The notes under the pieces: model-generated
Databases searched by the model: none
What the model saw: only the letters and a program-made list of their open reading frames with translations
Told to the model about the DNA's origin: nothing
NCBI GenBank assembly: GCA_028751875.1
Contig: CM054135.1
Span: 11,851,383 to 11,915,382, forward strand
From: Rapana venosa
Taxonomy: Eukaryota; Mollusca; Gastropoda; Neogastropoda; Muricidae
Length of the DNA stretch: 64,000 bases
Reading direction: 5' to 3'
Translations under genes and position numbers: made by a program
In this document: positions 31,041 through 43,179 of the stretch, piece by piece
Layout of the letters: each line of letters begins with the position of its first letter
Numbering within the stretch: the stretch's first letter is position 1

Positions 31041-34000
31041 AAGGCATAGTGACAAAACAGTGCATTGAGAGAACAGTAGGAGTTGTCTTCATAGCAAATA
31101 GTATTGCCTTTTTAAGCCTTCTATGTTTATTTCACATAGTGCTCATAATCCAAAGAATGAATTGAAGGCAGTCAGTGAAAACATTTTGATTGCTATGTGA
31201 TGATGATGGCTGGATGGTACAGAAGGCAGAAGTTAATGGAAGAATACATAATATGTAGTTATATCTAAAGAAGCTATTTCCCCTAATAAAAGTTGGAATG
31301 GTACAGCAGAAGGATTGATGCACCATGTTTGTTACACTATAGTTATATAAGTCTTTTCAGACTGATCATCTTCTTAGCATCGAATCTTTAGTACGTATTT
31401 GTTTCTTATGTTTTTCAGCTGTTCGACAGGCGGTTCCCTGGAGAAGACAATGTAACAGAAACTCCGGGTTCGGTAAGAGTCACAAACTAGCGCTGTTCTG
31501 TGCATTTCTGTCGTTTTCTTGCTTGTTTGTTCTACCTTTTTTTCTCCTAAACTCAGAGAGATTTTCCAAAAATAAATGGTTTTTGTTGAAACATCTGATA
31601 CTTACTTGCAAAAGAGTACACAATTGTGTCAGAAGTAGAGATTGAGAATAACTAGTGCAAATGAAAGCAAATAAAGCTCTTCATTAGATGCTTGAAAGAT
31701 TTTGTAAAGACCCCAAGGGAAACAATGATGTGGGGAAATGCTATTTACCAGTAAGGACCATGGTGGGGGGTGAAAAAAACCCCCAATTTTTCTGGCCTGT
31801 CTCATGAAAATTCTGCTTCTCGTATTGAGCAATCATGAAAGATGTCTTAACTTGGTAGATGATGTGAACCATCCCTTGCGTAGTCTTAATCAGAAAAAAA
31901 TATACCCTCTCATAATAGTGTTAATTTCATTTAAAGAAATGAGATAACAATTATGTAGCTCCCAAATCTATGTCAAGTAAGATTATGTAGAAAACAGAAG
32001 AAAGGAAATGCACTCAAGAAAATGTCAGTTCAAAATGGATTAACATGACTATAATGAGCAACTAATCTAATACATTGCCTCTGTTGTTGGGACAGCCAAA
32101 AGGAATAAAGGAGGCGATTTAATGCATACAATCTCTATGTAGTTAATCTTGGTTGCTTCGGTAATCTTAACATCATTAAGACCATTAGAACTGGCAGCAA
32201 AAAAATGGTTACATATGGATGTCCTAAGTGACTATATCATGGTTACATGTTATATCCATTGAGTTTTACCAATAATTGAAAATGATCCTTAACATTGCCT
32301 TGCTTCTTTGTCTATTTTGGGGTTGGGGTCTGGAAAGCGCATCATCATTAAGATTCAAGGCTGCTTACAATGTCAGCTCCTGGACATTGGTAGTGACATT
32401 TGGACCAAGACATGGTATTAGTAACATTTTGGACCGTTGACGCATTGAATAGTGACCATTTTGGCAGAAATTGTCGATTTGATTGTTGGTATTCCCTGGG
32501 CGTCTGTGCCTATGTCAGCGTCTGGATGGTTTGTGTGGAGCCGTGTGTTCACCACCTGATAGGTTGCTGGTACTTGGCGTATTCTATGAGCATCAAGCCT
32601 TGCTAGCAGGTCTCAGGTTGTGCAGGATTTGTCACAAGTCACTTTCACAGTTCTGTTAGCATCTGCTTTATTTTGTTTATTCCAGCCTCCTGTACTACAA
32701 TGATGTTTTCTTTGGTCGTCCTGGTCTATGTCTTCGAGTAAGGTATCATAGATGTCCTTCAAACGTCCCTCATCATTATGGTCAGTGTGTTTGTGTAAAA
32801 GGCCTTTATGCTGGGATGATTTGTAAAGAGCTGCCTTCAGTTGGAATGGTACTGAGTTGAACTAGAGAGAGATTGACTGATATCCCAGTCATTCACAGTT
32901 GTCTTGTGAATAAGGCATCTAATTTTCATGTTCGGTCTATCTTCACTGCCACTGAAGTAGATTTTATGCATTGTGGGGTTAATTGGTCCTCAAATTAGTT
33001 CCCAGTGTGTCATCACCTGCAGCAAATAAACATTAAAATCATCCTGTGATCAGGGGTCGATAGGGAACGGTACATTTGGTCTACCTCTGTAAAGGCTCGC
33101 TTGTCATATCCATAAGGCTGTATCCCTTAATCAATATAAAATAGCACAGAATCGTGGTAAAGTTCTTCATATACAGGTCTTTCCTATTGGAAATTTATCA
33201 ACAATATTTCATATGAAATGCTACTGTTAATATTTGAGATTTCTTGTGGATGAAAAAACACAGTTGATCATTATATAAAATTGTTTAACTGACAGTAATC
33301 CTGTCAGTCGAATTTTTCAAGTGCAAGAAATACAATTGTGTTCGGTATTTTACTTTTTTGTTTTTTTGACAGAAATTTTTATCAATTAAAACGGTAAATT
33401 TGTCTAAGTGACTATGTTGCCATGTAATCTATGCCATTTTTTGCTAAAGTTTTGTCATGAAGACCCTGAGAAATTGCTATTATCAGTGTTTGTGCTTACG
33501 TAAGTTCTTGCAAGCAGGAACTTGTCAAAATTATTCTGATGAAATCATGTTTTATTTTACTTGCGCTGTCGTTATTGGTTATTTAAGAACTGTAACTTTT
33601 ATCATGAAATTTTCTGTTGATTGTTAATTGCAGATGCCCATCTACTGTTTTGCAGTACCTTTGGGTGTGGAGACAAAAAGTCCGTTTTAGAGATACCTGG
33701 GTGTTCTCAGTGCCGTCAAAGTTTTTCGGCTATACGTGTGATGTTACCACTTTACCAGAACCTCGAACAGATGACTACAATTACCTGGATAAGGTTGAGG
33801 TTTTCAGTTGTCTTAAGTTGGTGTGTTATGTTATTGTCAGTCAATGAGTAAGATTCTGATGTTATAGTTTGTCTATACAATTCTATCTTGTCTATGATTG
33901 TAAACTTGTAATATGACGCGCTTCGATTTGTTGCTTTACAGATTCAGCGTCGTATGATAAATTCCATATAATTATTATTAATTATTATTATTCATATCTT

Positions 34001-34380
34001 TATTTTGATTATTATTATTATTTTATAATATTTTGTTTTTGGCCCGCTATCATGAAAGGCAATCATATTCCACACTTTTTTCATTTATCTTTTGATAATT
34101 TATGTATGGGGGGAAAAAAGAATGTAACTGGGCATTCATTTTTACCAGTTTTTCACACTCACCACACACACACACACACACTCACTCCCAACACCACACA
34201 CCACACCACACACACACACCACCACACAACACCTCTATTCTGAGCTTGAAGGCTGGGGTTTTGGGGGGAGGGGGTGTCAGTTTCTTACTAAGATTTGGCC
34301 ACTGTTCATGGGTTGGCGAGTGTGATGTGGTTTTGTCCTCACAGTTTTTAATTTCGCCATAACCATAAGGCACTATGTCG
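31041..34380. other. Copy B interior without recognised gene
   Basis: About 3.3 kb shared with copy C (47396-50720) and, minus the RTE insertion, with copy A. It contains a TATAGCGC repeat (33900-34040) and a CA/CCA tract (34158-34230). A block at 33633-33785 follows an acceptor-like TTGTTAATTGCAG and is conserved in A (21411-21560). Two overlapping frames are open through it in B and C, neither with a motif I recognise. Confidence 0.4.
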
Positions 34381-35340
34381 ATTATCACTCCCCATACTCA
34401 ACTACTAGGGAATGTTCTTATCAGGGCCTTGTTAATGCTAGACTTGGAAGCTTCCTGGCGCCAAAAACTGCAGTCTAGCTATCCTGAATGGTGAACCAAC
34501 CATGAGGAGCATGCCAAGTTGTCTCTTCTAGCAGTTTGTGGGGCCTGCTTGGGTTGCAAAGCGTGAGATACAGAGCTGGATGGCTCAATCGTTCCAGGAC
34601 GACCGTAACCCTCTGATGATTATTTTGTCTGCTCTGTAGCCAACCTCCCGCACCATTCTGGCCACATGTGTAGGTGCACATTTCAGCCAATCTTAGCATT
34701 CCAGAGCTCCATTGGATTAAGATATTTTTTTGCGAACTTTGCTCATAATGTTTTTCAAGTTGTCATAAAACTCCTCAACTTCCTCATTGCTGTAGTCTAA
34801 TGTGGGTGCAGTACACTTGGATGAGGGGGATGTTCTATGTTTTGGCTGACAAGACTTGTGGAAAATTAGTCTGCTGCCGTAGGTGTAAGATAATGACCCA
34901 TCAAGCTACTTCTTTGTTTACAGAGAGCCTACTCCATGTTGGTGTTTTATTTTATTCTCTGCTCTATCAGGATCTTTTGGCCCTCTTTGTTGTTGATTCT
35001 CTGAGTCCTTTCCAACTCACTTCAGGTAGTGCACTAATGTCCCAGTGATATCTTTCCACTGTTAGAGCTCAAGCGCTTTCATTTATCCACAGGCCTGCAG
35101 GGTAGGAATCATTCCATCGTCCTTATGGAAATTTGTTCTGTTTGTGAAATGTATGAACTAAATCTTAGCACCAGTGGCCACAACGTTATTCACATTTCAT
35201 CCAAGACCAGGGAATTGTAGAGGTTTTCGCAGTTTGTAAACCCGGGCCTTGTCTGATCCCGGATCATGTTGTGCTCTTTTGTGTCTTTCTGTCCTTTCTG
35301 TGGGATAAGGGGTATTTCTTGGCAGTGCGGTGCCCATCTC
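34380..35340 (-). pseudogene. RTE endonuclease remnant (copy B)
   Basis: Counterpart of the remnant at 22160-22900. TTWHAPHGWFTIQ near 34530 and LRLAEMCTY near 34695 are better preserved here, while other parts are more frameshifted. No RT follows. Confidence 0.65.
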
Positions 35341-35579
35341 CACTACAAGTTTACCACTGGGCTAAGAACACATACACTGGAATATCACATAATGTATCTG
35401 CCAGCAGAAAGTGATTATTGACAGATACTATATTGGAATAAAACCCTCAATCAATTTACCCTGTACAATCATTTACCATAACAATTATGATTTTGCAATA
35501 TAAAATTGGTCTCTAAATTGCACAGAATGATTCAGTAACAGAAGTTAGTTGCAATGACACTAAGAATCATTTGGGTTTC

Positions 35580-36430
35580 CTGACCTGACTCATGATTTTC
35601 CCCACTCCCTGTGATGAGCCATTATTAGGCATGGTTATCATATGAAACATTGAGGACTCCTTTTCATGTATATCTGAAGATACTCACTTGGTGCTCACCC
35701 TTACATCAGATGCTTGCTTTCTGATCGGAATATACAAATTTGTTATGAGCGAAATTCAGATGGTATGAAAGTGGCTTTTCTGACCATTATGATAAACAGA
35801 TGATGGTTTGTCTGACACAGTCTTAATGCCTTACTATAGTCTATAAATATTTGAATGCCTCATATGCAGCATTTCTAATTTTTCACTTATCAGTATCTGA
35901 AGCAACAAAAATCACCATTATGTTGTTCTTCTTCTATGTCTATATCTCTTTCTAGTTTATTTTCAGTTTGTTGAAGATGTTGATCAGAAAATTTTGCGTG
36001 TGGTTTATCAAGGCCCACAGTTATATAATACGCCACAGTCTTTACTTTCCCCGACTCTTTGATGATATGCTTTCCTTTATTGATTTCTCACTTCTAGGCT
36101 GTTGGTAGGTCTCCCAAATTCTTTTGCATAGAGGACGTAGAGCTATAAAAACTGAATGGGTGTGTTCTTCAAAGCTTACTTAGAGGACTTGGTATGTTGT
36201 CCATTCCGAGGTTTAGATTACATTTAGTAGTTGGATGGCAACAGTAACTTCTTCCTTTTTGGCAAAAGCCACCCAAACTCTTGTGGATCTACATTGTATA
36301 GTCAATTACACACAAGTAGGTTGATTCTTGTGGGGATGTCAAACATGTTCTTTTTCACTTCTCATTGCCATTCTGGACTAAAATTTGATTCCTTTCCCAT
36401 GTGTTTTTCCCAACTGTTGCCATTTAGGTT
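35580..36430 (-). pseudogene. RTE connector/RT remnant (copy B)
   Basis: Counterpart of 23340-24125. The palm segment near 35720-35900 and the connector near 36180-36420 are recognisable by nucleotide similarity to copy A, but the frames are more broken here. Confidence 0.55.
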
Positions 36431-38871
36431 TTGATTTTGGAAATGAACAAATATATGTCTCGTGTATTGTTCAGTAGGGTGTTTATTTTCTTGCTATTTT
36501 ATGTTGTGATTAGTGTGTGCAAAATCGTTTATAAGCATATATTTTATCATTAGCTTTCAGTGGCAGTATTTATTGGCTGTTTTTTCTTTTGTTCGTTTTT
36601 GTTGCTTGTAGGTAAATGAATGTGGTGTGATGGAAGGTGGGCAGCCAAGGACCATGACTGTAAAGTAGTTTTTACTTGATACTAATTATAATGCACTTTT
36701 TGTATGTTATGATTTTGATTTTAAACATGTTTACAATAGCCATATATTTGCGTTTCACCATAAAACATTATTATCATTGTCATTACTATCATCAGTATCA
36801 TTACTATTATAATTCAGTATGGACTATTATCTTATTGACTTACTGGAGAGTTTACCTGTGGAACTCAGGGTTAAAGTGCCCACTGAGGTGTCTCCTTCTC
36901 CTGTTTTACCTCTGGAGTTAACATTACCTTTATAACTCAGCCTCTGGCTGTTCTCCTTGAAGAAATTACGATAGATGTATGGAAATGGTACCAAATTATG
37001 TTCATCAGAATATTTGCTCAATACAAATGGGTTGAATAAAAAAAAAAGACCTCTAGAAAGAAGCTCGATTTGTGAAAAAGCTACTCAGCATTGTGTGAAA
37101 TTTAGTCAAAGACCAACCACCTCTTAGAAGGTTGTGGTCAGGTGTGTAAGTTGCTATAGAAAAATGAACGTACCCTCATGCAAGGAGTCTGCCACCTATG
37201 GAGAGATATAGGATGATGCAGGTTTTTTTTCTCTTTTTTTGCTGCCTCTTTTTCTGAGACATTCCTGTCCTTGCTGTTTATCACCACTGCTCCTTTCAAT
37301 CTCCCTACCACCATCCATACCATGTCAGCTATGTGACAACTCGGGGTCAGAATTCTGCAGGGAAGCACCACTTTCAAATATCACAGGTCACCTTGAGCCA
37401 CCTATCCAAAGGAGCTCGGATCTCTACACTGCTTGCTGACGTCACTTTGGGTGCGTGTTCACTGGTGGCTGTTTCGAGTAACATAAGCAGGGCACCACCT
37501 ACTAACGACAGTATTATCTCAGGAAGCCAGAATGAGTGAGACTGCCCTCTAGGATGGAGACCATCCACAACAAACAACCTTGCAATGTGACCATCCCAAA
37601 AGAAACCTCCAACCCCAAAAGGCCTTGATACCAAACCCACCACAGGCACAAAATTGTATGAGGATAACCAAATTCTGATGTCATCATGAGACCGAGCAAA
37701 TGGAACACTGTCATCAGAGGCATTTTTTGTTTTTTATTGCATGATTAATCATTGATAATGAGGATGATTTAATGATGCTGCTATTGAAGTCCATAGATTG
37801 AGACTACTTGACATGGTTTGTACTCTACGTCGTTAATATCAATATATCTGGATATAAGATACAGACACCTGCAGCAGTTGGTCAGGTAAGTAGAAAGCAA
37901 CAACTTTCAAGAACTTGCATCTGTAAAGTGGATGAAGCTCTACGAGTGTGGTTACAGTGTCACCACTAAGCTACAAGCACACTCACTCTGGGTAGTAGCT
38001 AGCAACAGTCTATGTATCAATTCCCTATGACTCTTTTTAGGATTCAACATGAGCTTCCAGTCTGTAACCCAAGACGCTAACCACTGAGCCATGGTGTCGG
38101 TGGGATGCAGCATTTTGGTTTGTTTATCCTGTCTGAAGTTTGAGAGGGTTGTGATGCTGCATTGAATCCCTCTCAAAGAGGTTAGCGAAGAAATCTATTG
38201 GTAGGATATGACAATTTCACAAAAAACAGCTCAAAAAAGTACTTTAAATATCTGAATAAACTAAGAAATTAGCAGACACCTATATTGTGTACGTTTCGTT
38301 TATAATGACAGGTTTTGGTGTAGTTATAAAAGTACTGCAAGAGTAGACTCTTTCATTCACGTAACAGCTTCCAGTTGCATGTTCTTAGAGTAACTGCATA
38401 TAGTAATCACGAATGTTTGCAAGGTAAAATACAAAATAATGTTACAAGGACAATGAGGTGATCAGGTTACTATTCTGTTCTTTACCGGATGACGAAAGTC
38501 CAGCCTGCCAGGGCTGGAACTGCAAGCAAGAAACTGTAATCAAGCTGCATGTGGATCAACAGTATCTAGGGCTCAAGACTGTCTGGGATTTGTTGTCAGA
38601 CAGTGGAGGTGTGTTTTTGTAGGTGAAGGTTGTTCTATGTTGTTCTCCTGCTCCTAATGGGCCAATAACTGAACGCTGAATCTGTGGTTTGCCTTTGCAA
38701 ACACATCAGATACATAAGGTGGCAGTCATTTCATTGCCAAGAAAGAATTTAGCAGTAAGCAGGAAGAAGTTTTTATTTGAAGAGTAGTACTGAATGACAT
38801 GACGAGCTAAGCCAGGGTGTCCATCTGCTGACGCAAATTTACTCTCTCTAAATGATCAGTTCTGTGTCACT
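36431..38871. other. Copy B interior between RTE remnant and exon
   Basis: Shared with A (24126-26451) and C (52771-55211). It holds the ATT/ATC tract and a tRNA-like SINE fragment whose A box complement GACGCTAACCACTGAGCC is at 38072-38089. No gene recognised. Several short frames are open in one copy only. Confidence 0.45.
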
Positions 38872-39283
38872 GTGCCTGCCATTGCGTTTCCTCAGACATC
38901 ATGTTTGCCAAAACACCCTTTCCCAGATTAGCTCGCATGGTATTTCTATGGCAGACGTGGGCCAATGACCCAAAACAGGACCCAACAACTCATCCCCATG
39001 AATCTACATTTTATCAGATTTAAAAACTCAGTCGGAGTCTGTACATTAAAACGACTTTCCATTTTGTAGTCTAGAGTACTTAACTGTTCTGAGTGCATGT
39101 ACGTGGCTGACTTTCATCGTGTGTACTCCACACAATGAGGAGCCTACAGGGGAAGTGGTGGCAAGTGCTGGCTTAAAGAAAGAACGTGACGCTGGTGGAG
39201 AGCTGGAAAGCACGTGCGTTGGAAAAAAAGTTGGTATTTCAGCAATAGGTCAAAGATGTAGCACAATATAGTGACGTTATGAG
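38872..39283 (+). pseudogene. GT32-like glycosyltransferase exon, broken (copy B)
   Basis: Counterpart of the copy A exon at 26452-26840. The nucleotide alignment is clear from GTGCCTGCCATTG to the donor GAG/GTGAGT at 39284. Scattered one- to five-base indels break the frame, e.g. TTTAAAAACTCAGTCGG where A has TTTAGTACTCGTCACAG, and extra bases near 39080. Either this is decay or it is uncorrected long-read error. The splice donor is intact. Confidence 0.65.
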
Positions 39284-39344
39284 GTGAGTGAGCACTGTTC
39301 TTCGTGTCGGGGTTGCAACTAAAGCCATTCATTTTGACGCAGTG

Positions 39345-39690
39345 GGTTGGGGTGGTAGAATAGCCCTGTGGTTAGAGTGAATTAAGTCATGACCTACAGT
39401 TACTTAGGCTGCCAAAAAGGCAACTGACCTCTGACGTTGTCTGTTTGGGTCAAGGCTTTTGTTTTTTGCTTTTGGTGTATTCCCTGAATTGCCATCAGCA
39501 CGTGTAACGCCACTACCTGAAAAATTTTATTTAGATGGAAAGAGGACAAACCGATATCAAATGTGGTAACACACCAAAACATTCTGCAAGGATGTACCCA
39601 AACTCAAATCCAACCTTCATAGAAGAGCAGACAGCTATGACCATTCGGTCTGAATTACACAGATCTCTTACATGCACCCTGTCACCTAAA
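39345..39690 (+). mobile_element. Degraded tRNA-derived SINE in intron (copy B)
   Basis: Equivalent to 26885-27215: GGGTGGTAGAATAGCCC...GTGGTTAGAGTGA head, then ACACACCAAAACATTCTGC and CATGCACCCTGTCACC. The copy in C is at 55685-56030. Confidence 0.55.
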
Positions 39691-40099
39691 AGGGTGGGCT
39701 CAATGTCACAGAGTAATTTAACTTGGCATTACACTGCTGAAAAAAATGTGTGCAGTGTCCTTATAACTCCTCAAGGTTGGTAGGGGAGAATTAGCCTCGA
39801 GTTCTTGTAAGGAAACATCATGTGCAGCTCACAGTGGTCAGTTTCAAAAATGTGGGTGCTTAATGTGTTCGAGAATGCAAAAAGACCACAGGTTATTATA
39901 TCTATTATATTATATCTACACATCACACACACAACACACTCCACACACACACACACACACACAGCTGGAGTGGTCAGTTCAATTTATTGGTAAATAAGGG
40001 GCAGATGAATGATTCTATATAAAAACATTTGCAAATTATGGAGTCGACTTTTGAAAGTGTAACAGAATTGCTTAAATACTCTTGCCCAATGGGTACCAG

Positions 40100-40412
40100 G
40101 GACTGGACGCAAATATGGATGGAGGCATGACCAAGACTGTGATGTGGTCTGGAGTCTTATGTGCAGGACTCTCTGCTCGACTACCCCCTTTGTGGCCAGC
40201 AATGGAGCAGGCTTACACAAGGACTCGAGAATTTCCCACCTCCTTCGAATCTAGGAGTCTTGCTTGCCAGACCTGGGGCCAAGTGGTTTCATCACTATCT
40301 GCAAACTTACAAAGATTTTCGGGACAACAGCTTGGGATATAACTCCCTGCGGATGTCGTATCGAACCTACGAGCTGTATCCTCATCTCATGCACGTGGAT
40401 CCCAAATTAATG
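40100..40412 (+). pseudogene. GT32-like glycosyltransferase, second exon with DXD (copy B)
   Basis: This is the likely next exon. It starts after an acceptor-like GGGTACCAG and ends at a donor GTTAGT (40413). The last part is in one frame (40167-40412): SLLDYP, then GVLLARPGAKWFHHYLQTYK, then YNSLRMSYRTYELYPHLMHV, typical of the C-terminal half of these enzymes. The start reads LDANMDGGM in one frame and HDQDCDVVWSL in another, together resembling GGMx-DxD, the nucleotide-sugar and metal-binding motif. Frame switches within the exon mean indels. The GT family reading of the last part is firm, while the DXD reading is inference. The terminal exon was not found downstream. Confidence 0.65.
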
Positions 40413-40579
40413 GTTAGTATTTTTAAGTTCTCTCTCCATGTACTACTGTAGTAGTCTGGTTTCCTTAAGACTGAGGTTAAGTGAGATATCGATGAAAGAA
40501 TGGACAGGTATCTCTGTGTGGTTTCACTATACCGTTTCCTAACCTTTATAGTCCAAATCCTAAGCTGAGTGGAGGAGTC

Positions 40580-40915
40580 AGAATAGTCAAGAAAACCGTG
40601 ACAGCTCAGTCATCAGAGGACTGATTTCCCCAAGGTAAGGTAGAAAGAGTTGAATTGAATGGGTTTCGAACCAAGTGGCATGGATGTACACCATTTAAAC
40701 ACCTTGGACTTTAATACGGTACTCCAGTTCACGCAGGCTGGAAAATGGGTCCCTGCAGCCTTTAGGGTCAGAGAAGGTAAAAAGAAAAAAAGCAAGGGTA
40801 GAGGAGATGGGTGCTTGCCTCAATATGCTGGCCCGTGGTGAAGCTGAGGTATTTGGACACCCCACTACCCTACAACGGCGTAGGTTATGGCATACACCTT
40901 TACCTTTACTTTATC
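40580..40915 (+). mobile_element. tRNA/5S-headed SINE, diverged (copy B)
   Basis: It follows the order of 6007-6310: GACAGCTCAGTCATCAGAGG (tRNA-like), then a shifted 5S block, then TTTAGGGTCAGAGAAGGTAAA, GAGGAGATGGGTGC, CTCAATATGCTGGCCC, and GTTATGG...CACCTTTACC. B has many small indels relative to C here. Confidence 0.7.
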
Positions 40916-41479
40916 CACTGAGTGGCTGTGGCTTGTTTTAGGAGATAATATGTAATGCATTTTACAGATAGACAGTAAATTAGCTCAGTATTCCGGGGGG
41001 ACAAAAATATATCTCCTGCTTTTCGCAAAACTTAGGATGCTAAATTGTGCTGAAAACTAGACTGGAGTCTTAGATCCTGTCGTTGCTGATGGTATTTCAT
41101 TACCACATGGTCTGTGTATCACAGATGCAAGACAGTCATGCTGCTTAATTGGGTGCCCAGACAATCACATTTGGCGTGCTTGAATTCTGGTCCCACCCCG
41201 CAATCCCACCAACCCTCTATCACGGACCCTTGTACCTCCACCCCACCCTAGAAATCAATGTATGTTATATCTTTGTCGTCACATTTTTCTTTTGTACATA
41301 TAGCAAAGGAAGATGCGAGTTTTGTGTTTTTTCATCATGTGTCTGCATGGGAGTTTCATTTGAACTCTGTTAAACCGTCAGACAAGTCTTTCTGTTGTTA
41401 CAGTTTTTACTCTGGCAACTATCAAACTTTGAACTGAGGGAGATTGTTAAGCCACAGTTTTGTTTGTCAGGAGAACAGT

Positions 41480-41800
41480 TTGTTCCTGTGTGCATGGCAC
41501 AGAGTGCAAAATTCCTGAGGATCACTGGTCTAGACGTCACACGCCCACCCAGACAACCAGAGGATCATGGACTGATAGTTCCACTCAAAGCTGAACCTTT
41601 CTCCCATCCACCTGACCTTGAGTGGGGGTCAGGAGGCCTGCCCTTTGGAGGAGATGATAAACTACAGTCCCATGCGCAACATGCATGTAGCACATTAAAA
41701 GAACTCAGGGCAATAGGAGATTTGCCCACAGATAAGTTATGTAAAAAAAATAGTTGCTGTCATGGGAAAACATACTTACACAGAGAGAAAAAGTAATCTA
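41480..41800 (+). mobile_element. Degraded third-family SINE under a 133-codon frame (copy B)
   Basis: An open frame at 41395-41796 looks gene-like. However, its DNA follows the SINE at 8658-9068 block by block: GGTCTAGACGTCACACGCC for the A box, GGAGATGATAAAC for the GATGAGACGATAAAC block, and CATTAAAAGAACTCAGGGCAA for the CATAAAAGAACCCACGGCAA block. I therefore call it SINE-derived. The C copy is at about 57800-58120. One substitution (A/C) at 41567 versus 57886 separates them. Confidence 0.6.
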
Positions 41801-42289
41801 ACTGCAAGTAAAGTGTAAATGACCGTGTTTCAAAAAAGGATGAAAAATGAGGCCAGAGAAAGTTGAAAACTGTTTTAATCTGAAAGCTTTGTTATCATTT
41901 TCAGGTTGTTGTATGAATATTACAGCAGGTATGGCTGAATTATGCAACCTTAACTAAGATTACCAACATATATAATAATATAGAATAAAAATCAATTGGT
42001 GTAAAATGTCAGTTGTGTTACCATTTAGATTAATTTTCACAAATATAATTTTTTGATCGAAACTGGTTTAATTCTTATTTATAACAATCAAAGACATTAG
42101 TTCCTTCTCCCACCAAAGCAAACTAATGTTTCTAGGGTAACTTACCTATAAAACAGAAGGAAAATGAGCTTTTGTGGTAAAAATATGTTTTTATGAAGAA
42201 TCATATAGCCAAACTGCAGACGAAGTGGACAAAATTGTTTTCATTCCTTGACTAGAGCTTGAGTTTCACTAATGATGAGCTTCTGTGTG
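41801..42289. other. AT-rich spacer in copy B
   Basis: No gene or repeat family recognised. The sequence appears identical in copy C (58121-58609). Confidence 0.5.
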
Positions 42290-42600
42290 TATGATCATGA
42301 AGGTAGCCGCATTTTGACTTTGGGCATGTATCCTGGGTATATTGTATTTCGGTAACCCACCGAACGCTGACATGAATTACGGGATCTTTGACGGGCATAT
42401 TTGAGCTTCGGGATGTGTTCATTCATGAAGGAAATTAGCACTACCAGGGTCTGCATCTTGAAAAATGACCTGCAGATTCCTAAAAATCCCCACTCTTCAT
42501 TTAACCAATTACACTGCCGTGATTCGAAAACCACGACATCATGGACCATGGGATTAAAGTAAACGGTCTTATCCTACTCGGCTACAGCGTCTGCTCCATT
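42290..42600 (-). mobile_element. tRNA-derived SINE, Ser/Leu-tRNA-like head (copy B)
   Basis: On the minus strand the head reads CTGTAGCCGAGTAGGATAAG (A box, about 42567-42586), then GGTTTTCGAATCACGG (B box, about 42512-42527). The TAGCCGAGT...TAA pattern is that of serine or leucine tRNA genes. The C copy is at 58610-58920 with several indels near 58755-58820. Confidence 0.65.
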
Positions 42601-43179
42601 TGCTAGAAACATCCTGGTCATGATAATAATATCATATAACATACCTAGTTGTTATGCTGAACTACAAACACCAATCTCTATACTTAGCAAGTTGCACTGT
42701 AAGAATATCCTGTTTTATCAAAGGCATTAAAAGTACAAAACTCATTCTGGCTCAAGAGAAAGAGTTGTCTGCTCTTAGGTGTTTACCCACGAATTCGAAA
42801 CCAGACTCCACAAACTTATTTCAACCAGACCGGCCTACAGAGGCTGTATTTGGAGCTCAAAATAGCTGCAAGTGTTCATCAATGAAGTAAATGCCTAGTT
42901 AGCATCACCGCAAAGAGGACTGGTTGGTAACGCTGGAGTTAGAATGTAGAGTAGGGTTTAATATAATGTGTTTGTAACATGTTTTGACGATGTCATATTA
43001 TTGTTGTAAATCTATTTTTTTTAATTCAACTGTAAATTGTTGAGTCGTCCCTAAAATCTGAGCAAAATAAATAGATGTTTTAGATTTGGAGCACCTCCAA
43101 TATATAAGAATAGGAAGAGGAGGGATAGTTTCAGCTGCAACATCAAGAGTACATTCGCCATTACCTATATGAGGGAAGA
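42601..43179. other. Spacer before the RTE fragment
   Basis: No gene recognised. Identical in C (58915-59493) where checked. Confidence 0.45.

Noticed and set aside
41395..41796. A 133-codon open frame preceded by an acceptor-like TTGTTACAG, nearly the same in C (57714-58115)
   Set aside because: The DNA follows the SINE family at 8658-9068 block by block, so the frame is incidental.
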